Shown here in pieces: positions 7,128 through 15,223 of a DNA stretch of 64,000 bases. The translations under genes were made by a program, and so were the position numbers. This DNA is from Solibacillus merdavium (GTDB lineage: Bacteria > Bacillota > Bacilli > Bacillales_A > Planococcaceae). How positions within the stretch are numbered: position 1 is the stretch's first letter; each line of letters begins with the position of its first letter. The notes under the pieces were generated by a model. That model saw only the letters and a program-made list of their open reading frames with translations. It ran no database searches and was not told where the DNA came from. The stretch spans positions 163,340-227,339 of the forward strand of contig NZ_JACSPW010000003.1 in NCBI RefSeq assembly GCF_014836935.1, given 5' to 3'.

Positions 7128-8957
7128 ATGGGATTTAAAGAAGAATTTAAGCGAGAAATGCGCAATATACAAAATGATGTAGCAAAAGAGGTTGAAAAAT
7201 ATTGGGTCCTCGATTTTGAAGGACATAAAATAGAGATTATTAATGAGATGATGGAGGAAGTATTGAAGGTTGATGGTGAAATTATAGCCCAAAACGTTCG
7301 GAAATCCATCTGGACACATATCTTGCCATTTTCAACATTGAAAGGGAAGTTTCAATCTAGCAGCGGGAAGACACATAAAGTATTTGTTAAAATAGGCGGA
7401 TTTGTAAAACTGAATGTAACGGTTAAAGTAGACGGAAAAGAGCTTTTACATGACGCGATGAAACTACAATTTTTACCCTGGTCAAATAAGGAATTTATCG
7501 TGCCATTTATTGAACAGCAATTTCTTGCAAATCAAAAGTTAATAACAAAAGATTTACCGGATGATGCTTTTTTATATGATGAATTTTATCCAAAACATGC
7601 ACCTGGATTTGCAGATCAGCTTCATACGGAAGAAGTAACGCCTTTTTATACAAAAAAGCTGATCAAACTGTTTTTAGAACAGATGAACAATCCAACTGAT
7701 CAAACTAGGAAAGCTACTTACGAAAAAATAAAAGATGAAAAAGTAATTAGTTATTATTATGAGTTTTTAGAACAGTTTTCTGAAATCGAAAAAGTGGAAA
7801 GTCGGGTAAAGGAAGAAGCACTTTGGTTACTTGAGCATAGTGCACATCGAGAAGTTGTGAAATTTGCGCTTATTGTTCTAGGGACAGGAAATTGCGAAGA
7901 AGTAAAGGAGCGCCTTAAAATTATCGCTCTACATGAAGAATTTACTGGGGTAGCCCTTTTTGCATTAACGAATGGGACTACTAACAGCAATGAAACGGTT
8001 TGGCATGTCGCAAAAAATGTAACGGGATGGGGTAAGTTAGAGGCGTTGAACTTTTTGGATGCATCTAATGAGGACATCCGTCAGTGGATATTACTTGAAG
8101 GATTAAAGGATACAGTTCCAGGCAATGCATCTGCTTTAATGTGTGCAAACAAAGGAAAGCTTGATATAGAGCTACATGAATCCGCCATTTCTGAAAAGAT
8201 ATATGAAGGTGCCGGTACAATTATTTTAGGATTATTATATGAAGGTTCTTATCAAATGATGGATGATTATGAATATGCTGGCCAAGTGATGATGCGCTAC
8301 ACATATCATGCAAAGACACATTGCCGCACACTTCAGCAGTTTTATATACTAACGCAAATTCATGATTATTTACAATATGATGAAGAAACTTGGGAAGACC
8401 GATTCTCGACAAACTGGAAGCCACATGAAAAACGCGCGGTAGAAGAAAATATAGAGGGGATTGCGAAAAATCCAGAGTACCTGAAACAGGCATTCGAAAT
8501 ATTGGGAAATGGAGAAGGGGATGAGGATTACGCATTGGCAGTAGCACAATACTATAATGCCGATATTACGGATATAGTGCTTCTGAAATTAAAAAGTAAT
8601 CCAGAAAACTATAAGTATTATATGGCATTATTTTCTGCTGAAAATGTACAAATTATCGAACAGCTCCTCGAAATTACAAATTCACTCTGGGATTTCAATG
8701 ATCTGAATGAGGATCAAAAAATGGTTGTGTTAGTGCTTTTGGAGGAATTGGAACAGTATGACGGAGTAGGCTTACAATTTTTATTGAAAACTTTAAAAAC
8801 AACAGATTACCATCTGCAATACATTACGATCCAAACACTCCAAAACTATAATAAATCTTATTGGCAAGGTACGGAGATTGAACAGCTTGTGCAACGCTAT
8901 TCAAAAGAATCCAAAGATAAGGACGTCAAAGAAATTGCGAAGCAGCTGATGGAATAA
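7128..8957 (+). CDS. Large cytoplasmic protein of unknown function with helical repeats
   Basis: I do not recognise this 609-residue protein. It has no signal peptide or membrane span. Residues about 1-130 form a mixed region with a possible beta-rich part (DFEGHKIEIINEMMEEVLKVDGEII). From about residue 170 on the sequence is strongly helical, with HEAT-like pairs such as EEALWLLEHSAHREVVKFALIVLG and a C-terminal run of similar units, suggesting a solenoid scaffold. The ATG at 7128 follows AGGGAG; the frame is open 25 codons upstream but without a good ribosome binding site. It stands alone between two terminators. The function is unknown. Confidence 0.65.
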   Translation: MGFKEEFKREMRNIQNDVAKEVEKYWVLDFEGHKIEIINEMMEEVLKVDGEIIAQNVRKSIWTHILPFSTLKGKFQSSSGKTHKVFVKIGGFVKLNVTVKVDGKELLHDAMKLQFLPWSNKEFIVPFIEQQFLANQKLITKDLPDDAFLYDEFYPKHAPGFADQLHTEEVTPFYTKKLIKLFLEQMNNPTDQTRKATYEKIKDEKVISYYYEFLEQFSEIEKVESRVKEEALWLLEHSAHREVVKFALIVLGTGNCEEVKERLKIIALHEEFTGVALFALTNGTTNSNETVWHVAKNVTGWGKLEALNFLDASNEDIRQWILLEGLKDTVPGNASALMCANKGKLDIELHESAISEKIYEGAGTIILGLLYEGSYQMMDDYEYAGQVMMRYTYHAKTHCRTLQQFYILTQIHDYLQYDEETWEDRFSTNWKPHEKRAVEENIEGIAKNPEYLKQAFEILGNGEGDEDYALAVAQYYNADITDIVLLKLKSNPENYKYYMALFSAENVQIIEQLLEITNSLWDFNDLNEDQKMVVLVLLEELEQYDGVGLQFLLKTLKTTDYHLQYITIQTLQNYNKSYWQGTEIEQLVQRYSKESKDKDVKEIAKQLME

Positions 8958-8971
8958 GATTGGCAAAAAAT

Positions 8972-9006
8972 TTCGAAGCCTAACTACTGGGCTTCGAATT
9001 TTTTAT
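8972..9006 (+). terminator. Rho-independent terminator
   Basis: TTCGAAGCC (8972-8980) pairs perfectly with GGCTTCGAA (8990-8998), followed by TTTTTTATT. Confidence 0.9.
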
Positions 9007-9040
9007 TATGTTCCTTGAGGTAAGAGAGGGTGAGTGACAA

Positions 9041-9179
9041 AATAAGGGAAGAAATTCCCCTTATTGCCCCCAAAAAACACGATATCGGGTGTATTTCCAT
9101 GGAATAAGGGGAAAATTTCCCTTTATTTTCACCCTAAACTAGTTCTCTACTGCAAATAGCGGTAAAAACTCCGCTTATT
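9041..9179. repeat. Three dispersed 25-bp near-palindromes (family A units)
   Basis: Units at 9041-9065, 9103-9127 and 9155-9179 are each 25 bp, start with AATAAGGG or AATAGCGG and end with CCTTATT, CTTTATT or GCTTATT, so each is close to its own reverse complement. The same 25-bp unit recurs at about 14.84, 19.2 and 48.1 kb. Confidence 0.7.
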
Positions 9180-9219
9180 TCAACATACCCAGAATAATCC
9201 GGAACTAATTGGATTTAAT

Positions 9220-9369
9220 GTGCTAAAATATTTATTTACTTTGATAAATAAAGAGGGCAAGGTTAAAAATAAATTAGCAATTCTTAGTTCCTTCATTTTT
9301 TTAGCTATTTGTATGTATATTTATTCTCCTTACCCTGAAGAAGTCTACAAAGGATGGTGCTACATATGA
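9220..9369 (+). CDS. Small membrane protein coupled to the following lipoprotein (start uncertain)
   Basis: A frame of up to 49 codons ends in TGA at 9367-9369, and its last bases form the ATGA overlap with the lipoprotein start at 9366, a standard sign of translational coupling. It encodes a Lys-rich stretch (KVKNKLA), one hydrophobic helix (ILSSFIFLAICMYIY) and a short tail ending GWCYI. The start is unclear. GTG at 9220 lacks a good ribosome binding site. The best site (GAGGGCAAGG at about 9252) leads to GTT where GTG would give VKNKLA as MKNKLA, so the start codon may be mutated. This is a small gene or a recent pseudogene. Confidence 0.45.
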   Translation: MLKYLFTLINKEGKVKNKLAILSSFIFLAICMYIYSPYPEEVYKGWCYI

Positions 9370-9911
9370 AAAGAATTTTATTGTTGTTTTTATTATGTCT
9401 CTCTCTATTAGGATGTTCAAATGAAGCTGAAACAAGTGAAGACATCCTATCGAGTGCAGCTGAGTTTAATCTCCAACAAGCATTTAATCTGAAAGAAGAA
9501 CAAAGTGTCACGATGTTTGTTGAAGTTTATGAAAATGGTCAATTTATTGATGATAGGGAATTTTATTTTGGCAACAATTTCAAAGGAAATGGCAGCGTAC
9601 AATTTTCTATGTTTAGACCGGATAATGCGGCAGAGGTGTTTTTGATTGGAGCTATTCAAGATAAGAATCACGCAGTATCAAAGAAAATGTTGATTGATTT
9701 GACGGAATGGGGCGTAATTTTCAAAGAGGCAGAAAATAAAGTAGTTACTAAACAGGGACAATACCGTTTGGGAATGTTTGGATCCTTGTCAGAAGAAGAT
9801 TCAACAACCTATACAGAACCATTAAAACTAACTGTTGAAGAGAAAAAAGATTTTGTTGAAGCATACGAACGCTTTCCAATTGTTTATGTAGTAGTAGTCG
9901 AAGTAAATTAA
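9366..9911 (+). CDS. Putative lipoprotein
   Basis: The 181-residue product begins MKRILLLFLLCLSLLGCSN, a type II signal peptide with lipobox LLGC, so the mature part would be tethered through Cys17 to the outer face of the membrane. The mature domain is predicted to be beta-rich (VTMFVEVYENGQFIDDREFYFG) and I do not recognise it. The ATG at 9366 is preferred over an in-frame ATG at 9354 because it overlaps the stop of the preceding small ORF (ATGA) and leaves better room after AAAGGA. The function is unknown. Confidence 0.7.
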   Translation: MKRILLLFLLCLSLLGCSNEAETSEDILSSAAEFNLQQAFNLKEEQSVTMFVEVYENGQFIDDREFYFGNNFKGNGSVQFSMFRPDNAAEVFLIGAIQDKNHAVSKKMLIDLTEWGVIFKEAENKVVTKQGQYRLGMFGSLSEEDSTTYTEPLKLTVEEKKDFVEAYERFPIVYVVVVEVN

Positions 9912-9922
9912 AAAGTATATTC

Positions 9923-9959
9923 AAAAGAGTATTGCCGGGATAGGTGCAATACTCTTTTT
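9923..9959. terminator. Bidirectional terminator
   Basis: AAAAGAGTATTGC (9923-9935) pairs with GCAATACTCTTTTT (9946-9959). With A and T runs on both sides it can serve the lipoprotein gene and the convergent ABC permease gene that ends at 9962. Confidence 0.9.
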
Positions 9960-9961
9960 CG

Positions 9962-10828
9962 CTATTTATACTTCCTTCTAAACACTAAAGCAGACAATGT
10001 ACCAAGAACAATAATCGTACTAAGTACAAATAGTAAACTCATCAAACTCGAAAGGATGGAACCATCAATTTCATAAATAACCCCGTAATCGACTTTGTAC
10101 GTTTTAGCGTAAAGTTCATAACCGGCAAATACTTTTTCAACGGATTGTGCCGTAAATACATCGCGCAGTAATACAGTTATATGGCTTACTGGGAAGAAGT
10201 GAATGGCAGATTGGATCGCAGTTGGCAATACCGCCATTGGCACGTATATGCCGCATAAAAAACCTAATAATGTTCCACTAATGGTGCTCACTGTAGAAAA
10301 TGCCGTTTCCGTATTAATGAATAACACGATAAATAAATTGATCATACTGCTCATGACCACCGCTAAAATTAAAATACCGACCGCTTTTAACATTGCGATG
10401 GGAGAAAGCAATTCACCGCCGATTGAAACGATGAAAATTTCACAGCAAATAAAGCCGACAAAAGTCATGGAAAACCCAATAATACAAGAACTGATTACAT
10501 AGCTTAACTGAATTTTATAACGCGACGCAGCAGTTACTAAAAAATCTGCTGTCGTTTTTGCCTCTAAATCTTTAATATAAATCCCAAATACCCCGAGAGT
10601 TGCCGACATGGCGATTATTGATAAAAGTCCAGCGACCATCCATTCACTGACTAATACTTCAATTTCAGGTGTAACAGGAACATATTCAGCAATGGAGTTT
10701 AATTGAAGGTTCTGCAAAAAAATGGCGTAAAGCCCAATTAAAATAAGTACCGAAAGCAAAGAGAAGAAAACGAGCAATTTATTGCGAAAGAATACCTTGT
10801 TATTTCGGCTGACTAAACTAAGTAGCAT
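9962..10828 (-). CDS. ABC-2 type exporter permease
   Basis: The 288-residue membrane protein has about six spans (near 20-40, 65-85, 105-130, 140-165, 180-200, 255-280) and the ABC-2 layout with an extracytoplasmic loop after span 1. It is the last gene of the LytTR-DUF3021-ATPase-permease operon and overlaps the ATPase gene by 11 bp. Such exporters move drugs, lipids or peptides; the substrate here is not evident. The operon ends at a bidirectional terminator. Confidence 0.8.
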   Translation of the reverse strand: MLLSLVSRNNKVFFRNKLLVFFSLLSVLILIGLYAIFLQNLQLNSIAEYVPVTPEIEVLVSEWMVAGLLSIIAMSATLGVFGIYIKDLEAKTTADFLVTAASRYKIQLSYVISSCIIGFSMTFVGFICCEIFIVSIGGELLSPIAMLKAVGILILAVVMSSMINLFIVLFINTETAFSTVSTISGTLLGFLCGIYVPMAVLPTAIQSAIHFFPVSHITVLLRDVFTAQSVEKVFAGYELYAKTYKVDYGVIYEIDGSILSSLMSLLFVLSTIIVLGTLSALVFRRKYK

Positions 10829-11747
10829 TCATGTCACCTGCTTCCTCATTGATATGAATAAATACTTGATCAATCGAGCCTTTAATCACCTCAAATGATG
10901 TAAGGAATGGTTGAATCCGTTCGATAATCGGAATCGCATGTAAAGTAGAGGGGATATTCACTTTATAAACATCACCGAATTGCACCATTACATAGCCGAG
11001 TTGTTCGGCTATTTGTTGAATATCAGCTTCCTTTTTAAAGGAAAGTACCATCTGGTCAGATGCAAACCGTTCTTTCAATTCATTTGGTGTGCCTTGAGCA
11101 ATAATTTCTCCTTTTTTAATAATGACTATTTGATCCGCATTTGCTGCTTCCTCCATGTAATGGGTAGTTAAAAATATTGTCATACCAATCTCTTTCCGTA
11201 GTCGTTCAATCGTTTCCCATACGAACTTTCGGGTGTGAGGATCGAGCCCAGTAGTCGGTTCGTCTAGAAATAAGATCGATGGCTTATGGATTATTGCACG
11301 GGCAATATCGGCTCGTCTACGTTGACCACCAGACAATTGACCATATTTTTTAAGCTCTATTTCTCCAAGCTTTAAATATTGCCAAACGAATTGATAATTT
11401 TCAATTAACTGTGCCTTCGTTAAATGATAAAAGCGTCCACGGTGGATGATATTTTCCTTTACAGTCAGCTCTTTATCAAGCAAACTTTGCTGAAAAACAA
11501 TCCCAATTGATTTCCTAATCCGTTCATTATCCTTCATCGTTCCGAGTCGGTGCCCATTAATCGTTACTTCACCGCTTGTTTTCTCAAGTAATGTACATAA
11601 AATTTCAATTGTCGTTGACTTACCGGCACCGTTACTGCCTAAAAAGGCGAATAAAGAACCTTTTTTCACTTGGAAATGAATCCCTTTAACTGCTTCAATC
11701 GTACCAAAATGCTTTTTTAAGTTCGAGACTTCAATGGCGTAAGTCAA
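10818..11747 (-). CDS. ABC exporter ATP-binding protein
   Basis: The 309-residue ATPase carries Walker A GSNGAGKST (37-45), Q-loop IGIVFQQ, signature LSGGQ (138-142), Walker B ILFLDEP (158-164) and an H-loop in LTTHYMEEA. The ~85-residue C-terminal extension after the nucleotide-binding domain matches the DrrA-type drug exporter ATPases. It pairs with the permease gene downstream (11-bp overlap) and starts 2 bp after the DUF3021 gene. Confidence 0.88.
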   Translation of the reverse strand: MTYAIEVSNLKKHFGTIEAVKGIHFQVKKGSLFAFLGSNGAGKSTTIEILCTLLEKTSGEVTINGHRLGTMKDNERIRKSIGIVFQQSLLDKELTVKENIIHRGRFYHLTKAQLIENYQFVWQYLKLGEIELKKYGQLSGGQRRRADIARAIIHKPSILFLDEPTTGLDPHTRKFVWETIERLRKEIGMTIFLTTHYMEEAANADQIVIIKKGEIIAQGTPNELKERFASDQMVLSFKKEADIQQIAEQLGYVMVQFGDVYKVNIPSTLHAIPIIERIQPFLTSFEVIKGSIDQVFIHINEEAGDMNAT

Positions 11748-11749
11748 TG

Positions 11750-12160
11750 TTATTCACCTCGGTTTTGTTTTAAAACATCGTTCATTCGTTTAATATCACG
11801 CTTAAGCGAAAAGAAAATAAAGCACCAAACGATAATATAGATGGCTGTAGATTGTATAAACAGAAGGATTAATGTTGATGGTTCATTAAATGAAAACCAA
11901 TTCCCAAAAAGCCCGATAGTATATACGGAACATAAGACAACTCCATAATGAAGTGTTAAAACCGCTATATAAGGCCAATGTTTAATTAAAAATAAACTGT
12001 TTGCACAACCAATGATAACGCCTAATGAAAGGGCTAATAAAAATTGGTGTAGCAAATCTGCACCGGACCAGGTAATTGTCGCATCATTGTAAGTAATAAG
12101 TGCAATGATGAAATAAGACATAAAGACACTGACAAAGCAGCTTATTAAAAAGTTCCTCAT
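11750..12160 (-). CDS. DUF3021 family membrane protein
   Basis: The 136-residue protein has four hydrophobic segments (about 7-25, 36-58, 66-88, 97-120) and the size of DUF3021 proteins. These are almost always encoded next to a LytTR regulator and often act as its membrane-bound partner. It overlaps the LytTR gene by 4 bp, so the two are translationally coupled. The partner role is known from the family; no direct evidence is in the sequence. Confidence 0.8.
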   Translation of the reverse strand: MRNFLISCFVSVFMSYFIIALITYNDATITWSGADLLHQFLLALSLGVIIGCANSLFLIKHWPYIAVLTLHYGVVLCSVYTIGLFGNWFSFNEPSTLILLFIQSTAIYIIVWCFIFFSLKRDIKRMNDVLKQNRGE

Positions 12161-12609
12161 TTGCCAACACCTCCTAAACCGAGTGCTTCTTTTAGTAGTT
12201 TGAAATAATTACGACTGACAGGGAAGACTGTTTCATTTGCTAAAACGACTTGAGGGTTGCCGAGTACTTTTGCTTGGATGGAGACAATTTTATCGATATT
12301 TACGAGCATCGATTTATTGACTCGTATAAAGCTTGATTGAAAGCGATCCTCTAATTCGTACAACTTACTTTTCGCTTCAAATTCCTCTTCTTCTGTCTGT
12401 AATAATACTTTTCCATTCTCGGTGAAAATTGAATAAATTTCCGATAGTTTAAGTAGGTGAATGTCTCCGTCTGAGTAACCTGCAATACTTTCGGGTGATG
12501 AACTATTAATTTTTCTCATCAATTGTTCGATTGTTTCATCAAATTTTGGGGCGTGGATATGAACTTCGATTTCTTTACAGTCATTTTCAATATGTAGATG
12601 AACTTTCAT
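12157..12609 (-). CDS. LytTR-family DNA-binding regulator
   Basis: The 150-residue protein has a short N-terminal part (1-45) and a LytTR DNA-binding domain (about 50-145) recognised by LLKLSEIYSIFTENGKVLLQT, YELEDRFQSSFIRVNKSMLVNIDKI and the ending FPVSRNYFKLLKEALGL. There is no receiver domain, as in stand-alone LytTR regulators paired with DUF3021. It heads the exporter operon and probably controls it through the 21-bp-spaced direct repeat just upstream. The start follows AAGGAGTTACTG. Confidence 0.88.
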   Translation of the reverse strand: MKVHLHIENDCKEIEVHIHAPKFDETIEQLMRKINSSSPESIAGYSDGDIHLLKLSEIYSIFTENGKVLLQTEEEEFEAKSKLYELEDRFQSSFIRVNKSMLVNIDKIVSIQAKVLGNPQVVLANETVFPVSRNYFKLLKEALGLGGVGK

Positions 12610-12665
12610 CAGTAACTCCTTTCATGAACAAAAGTGTAGCACTATTTTTTTCATGCTTTCTAAAA

Positions 12666-12704
12666 TCGTTAGTAACAGGTTAAAAATAGTTAATAACAGG
12701 TTTA
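12666..12704. promoter_or_regulatory. Candidate LytTR operator (direct repeat)
   Basis: GTTAGTAACAGGTT (12668-12681) and GTTAATAACAGGTT (12689-12702) are direct repeats offset by exactly 21 bp, two helical turns. This is the geometry of LytTR-domain binding sites. They lie 59 bp upstream of the LytTR gene start. Confidence 0.6.
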
Positions 12705-12775
12705 AATATTCGAGTGAAATGTGCCAAGTATTTCTCTGCTGTTCTTATTGTACTAAATTATGGTAAACTAATTAT

Positions 12776-12794
12776 ATATCGTAATTAACGATAT
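12776..12794. promoter_or_regulatory. Candidate MarR operator
   Basis: ATATCGTAATTAACGATAT is a perfect 19-bp inverted repeat, with a further half-site GCGATATA at 12806-12813. It lies 33 bp upstream of the MarR start codon and overlaps AT-rich -10-like hexamers (TATAAT at 12792-12797). Autorepression is the usual arrangement for MarR genes. Confidence 0.6.
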
Positions 12795-12827
12795 AATCAT
12801 TTCGAGCGATATAAAGGGGGTTATCAA

Positions 12828-13235
12828 TTGGATAAAGAAATAAAGTTATTGAACCAGTACTGGACGGATATATATTTTTCCCTTCACTATGCACATGAAG
12901 AGCAGATTTCGCATCAAGCTGTACGTATTTTGCAAATGATAGAGAAAACAGATTTAAATAGTGTGGGAAATATCGCAGAGTATTTAAAGGTTTCGCATAA
13001 TACTGCATCTGAACATGTGAAAAAATTAGTTGGCAAGGGATTTCTTTTTAAGTCAAGAAGTGATGTGGATGAACGAAAGGTAATTCTGCATTTAACGAAA
13101 TTAGGTAAAGAGGTTCTCAAAAAAAACACCAGCTTAGATGAGTCGAAGCTTGAAAATATTATGCATTCTTTAAGTGATAAAGAAAGATTTGATTTGATGA
13201 ATAGCCTAAAAATATTAAGTGAGCGTGCAAAATGA
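12828..13235 (+). CDS. MarR-family transcriptional regulator
   Basis: The 135-residue winged-helix protein has the MarR core: SVGNIAEYLKVSHNTASEHVKKLVGKGFL as helix-turn-helix (about 42-70) and RSDVDERKVILHLTKLGKEVL as the wing (about 72-95). The start is TTG, well placed after AAGGGGG. It overlaps the DUF3147 gene by 4 bp, so it probably controls that membrane protein together with itself through the palindrome upstream. The ligand is unknown. Confidence 0.88.
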   Translation: MDKEIKLLNQYWTDIYFSLHYAHEEQISHQAVRILQMIEKTDLNSVGNIAEYLKVSHNTASEHVKKLVGKGFLFKSRSDVDERKVILHLTKLGKEVLKKNTSLDESKLENIMHSLSDKERFDLMNSLKILSERAK

Positions 13236-13579
13236 TGTATACGATATTCAAAATAGCAGTTTCGGCTATCCTTATCGGTTTAGTGACAGAAATTGCGAGA
13301 AGATTTCCTACTTACGGAGGAATAATAGCGGCTTTACCTTTAGTTAGCTTATTAAGTATTTTATGGCTATCGATTCAGGGCGAACAAGCTGAGACATTAA
13401 ATAAATTTATAGTAGGTGTTTTAATGGGGTTACCAGCAACGATGGTTTTATTGGTGATTGTATACATAGGAATGAAAAATTCAATGCATTTAATATGGTC
13501 AATCTCATTAGGTATAGCAGGGTGGATGATATTTTTAGCTATTCAAGAAATCTTTGTTAAAGTTTTTAAGAATATTTAA
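13232..13579 (+). CDS. DUF3147 family membrane protein
   Basis: The 115-residue protein has four membrane segments (about 4-22, 27-47, 60-80, 86-108), including the motif RRFPTYGGIIAALPLVSLLS characteristic of DUF3147. The ATG at 13232 overlaps the MarR stop (ATGATG; a second in-frame start is at 13235). The function of the family is not known. Pairing with MarR suggests a transport or stress role. Confidence 0.8.
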   Translation: MMYTIFKIAVSAILIGLVTEIARRFPTYGGIIAALPLVSLLSILWLSIQGEQAETLNKFIVGVLMGLPATMVLLVIVYIGMKNSMHLIWSISLGIAGWMIFLAIQEIFVKVFKNI

Positions 13580-13608
13580 AAAATGATATAACGCTAAAAT
13601 TATAAAAG

Positions 13609-13651
13609 AAAAGCCGAGAAACGTTAATTTAATTACGTTTTTTGGCTTTTT
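13609..13651 (+). terminator. Rho-independent terminator
   Basis: AAAAGCC plus AAACGT on the left pair with ACGTTT plus GGCTTTTT on the right (right arm 13635-13651). The stem has a small internal bulge and a T run. It ends the marR-DUF3147 operon. Confidence 0.8.
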
Positions 13652-13969
13652 ACGTTTTTATAGAAACTCCGGTTTGCTTAGCATTTGCTAAAAAGTCAAA
13701 AGTTTATGCAACGCGTCATCCAAAAATCACCAATAAAAAATCATTAGTTATTTATTCGAAACGAGTTCGTTCGTTTATAATGTACTGCTTCAATAATGAA
13801 TTGCTCAGATTTCACATTCGAAATTCTTTAACTCATTTGGGGGAAAAGCTCTATCCAACGATTAATAAACCAGAATGGGGAAGCAAGTATATTGATAACT
13901 GCACAACAGTAGGAAAATAACTGAATCCACCGGCTCCCATTTAACAAATAAAAAAAGGTGAAATTTTCT
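13652..13969. other. Non-coding stretch, no supported gene
   Basis: A frame of about 90 codons is open here, but its only upstream start lies inside the terminator stem, it has no ribosome binding site and the translation looks like no family I know. I treat the stretch as non-coding. The run of A residues at about 13948-13956 may belong to a weak terminator of the minus-strand gene that ends at 13970. Confidence 0.4.
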
Positions 13970-14752
13970 TTATCGCTCCGCCAGCCAATTGTAAAATGGA
14001 ACCGGTCTTGTACTTTGCTTCGGCTGTTGCTCTTTTGCTTCTGGTAAAACTGGACGTGCCAATGCCTTGTCATACGCCCCTTTATAAATTGCACGTAAAG
14101 TCGTCCGAACCGTTAATTTTCCGTCATAAATGTCTTGAATAATTCGCCACATGGCATCTTTAGCAACCGTAAATTCACGCATATTTTGAATCGGTGTTGC
14201 TAAAATAGCTGACCGTAACCCATCTTTTAGTTCATCATTTAACGGCAAGCTTATTAAAAACTCATACAATGTTTTTTGCCACTCATTCATCTGTGTGAGC
14301 GTATTATTATATATTTCTTTTAAAGAGCTTGTTTTAAAAAGATTAAAAGAGATAGTTTCGTTAGTTGAAAAACCTCCACAGTCCTCGATTTCATGCACTT
14401 CTTCAGCTAGGACCCGCTCGGACATTTCCGATGGGACATGTAAAATCTGATAAATGTTAGCCCCTTTAATCCCATTTAGTTTCGTGCTTGCAACAACACA
14501 TAAAATCCCAAGTTCCGATGCTTTTTTTACAGTGCGATACACTGTTTTCGTGCTAATCCCGACACTATCGGCAATTGTTTTAGCCTTTAAATGCGCGGCC
14601 CCAGGATAAGCAAGTGCAGACTGAGCGATACGTAAAATTACATTACGCTCACTACCTGTTAATTCATGATCGGAAAGGTGAGTGGCTACTGCCTCGTCCA
14701 TTTCTTTTACTGTTTTAAAAGTTTGATATGTTTTTAAATAATCGAATACCAT
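13970..14752 (-). CDS. Winged-helix replication/regulator-like protein
   Basis: The 260-residue protein has an N-terminal winged helix (about 30-100: ELTGSERNVILRIAQSA...AKTIADSVGISTKTVYRTVKKASELGIL). A helical C-terminal part (about 150-230) ends in a Pro/Gln/Lys-rich tail. The layout recalls helix-turn-helix proteins of plasmid- or phage-type replication modules, but no partner genes are nearby. The ATG at 14752 fits GGGAG better than an ATG 9 bp upstream that directly abuts it. The exact role is unknown. Confidence 0.6.
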   Translation of the reverse strand: MVFDYLKTYQTFKTVKEMDEAVATHLSDHELTGSERNVILRIAQSALAYPGAAHLKAKTIADSVGISTKTVYRTVKKASELGILCVVASTKLNGIKGANIYQILHVPSEMSERVLAEEVHEIEDCGGFSTNETISFNLFKTSSLKEIYNNTLTQMNEWQKTLYEFLISLPLNDELKDGLRSAILATPIQNMREFTVAKDAMWRIIQDIYDGKLTVRTTLRAIYKGAYDKALARPVLPEAKEQQPKQSTRPVPFYNWLAER

Positions 14753-14837
14753 AATGTGCATCTCCCTTCACCATACATATGTCAGTATTGAAGGTAAAAG
14801 GGGACATTTTTTTTTGGGGAATTTCTAACGATAAAGA

Positions 14838-14913
14838 AATAAGGGGAGATTTTACCGTTATTTGAATAATGTTGCTCATTTTTAGATAAATAAGGGGAAG
14901 TTTTACCATTTAT
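14838..14913. repeat. Two 25-bp family A units
   Basis: Units at 14838-14862 and 14889-14913 (AATAAGGGGA...), 51 bp apart, match the first two units of the four-unit blocks near 19.2 and 48.1 kb in spacing, in orientation and in the intervening GCTCATTTTTAG. Confidence 0.75.
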
Positions 14914-15223
14914 GCACGTAGGGACCAAAGATTTTTTGTGGGAGTTTTATTTTTATCAGAAAATTGGGTAAAGAGAGGAGAAAGTTGAGTTCGGCTGACT
15001 AAATACGAGTTAAGAGATGTTTACTAAATCATTGGCTTTCTGTTACTCAAATGGAAGAATGTTTTTGATGAAAATTGTAGGTCATGCTTAATTTTTTTTA
15101 GAATAATGTCAAAAATCAAACAGAAAAAGCTTGTATTATGGTGTGGTGTCTGAATATGTTCTACAATAAGTATCTATTATTCTATAATACGTAAAAATTA
15201 TCTAAGTAAAAGGAAGTGAGTTT
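14914..15223 (+). promoter_or_regulatory. Upstream region and candidate promoter of the symporter gene
   Basis: TCTACA (15160-15165) and TATAAT (15183-15188) are spaced by 17 bp and give a good sigma-A promoter about 35 bp before the gene. Further up, 14951-14965 matches the CodY box AATTTTCWGAAAATT at 12 of 15 positions, a weak match noted as a possibility only. I see nothing else here. Confidence 0.55.

Noticed and set aside
13642..13920. Plus-strand open frame of about 90 codons after the DUF3147 gene
   Set aside because: The start codon lies in a terminator stem, there is no ribosome binding site, and the product resembles nothing known to me.
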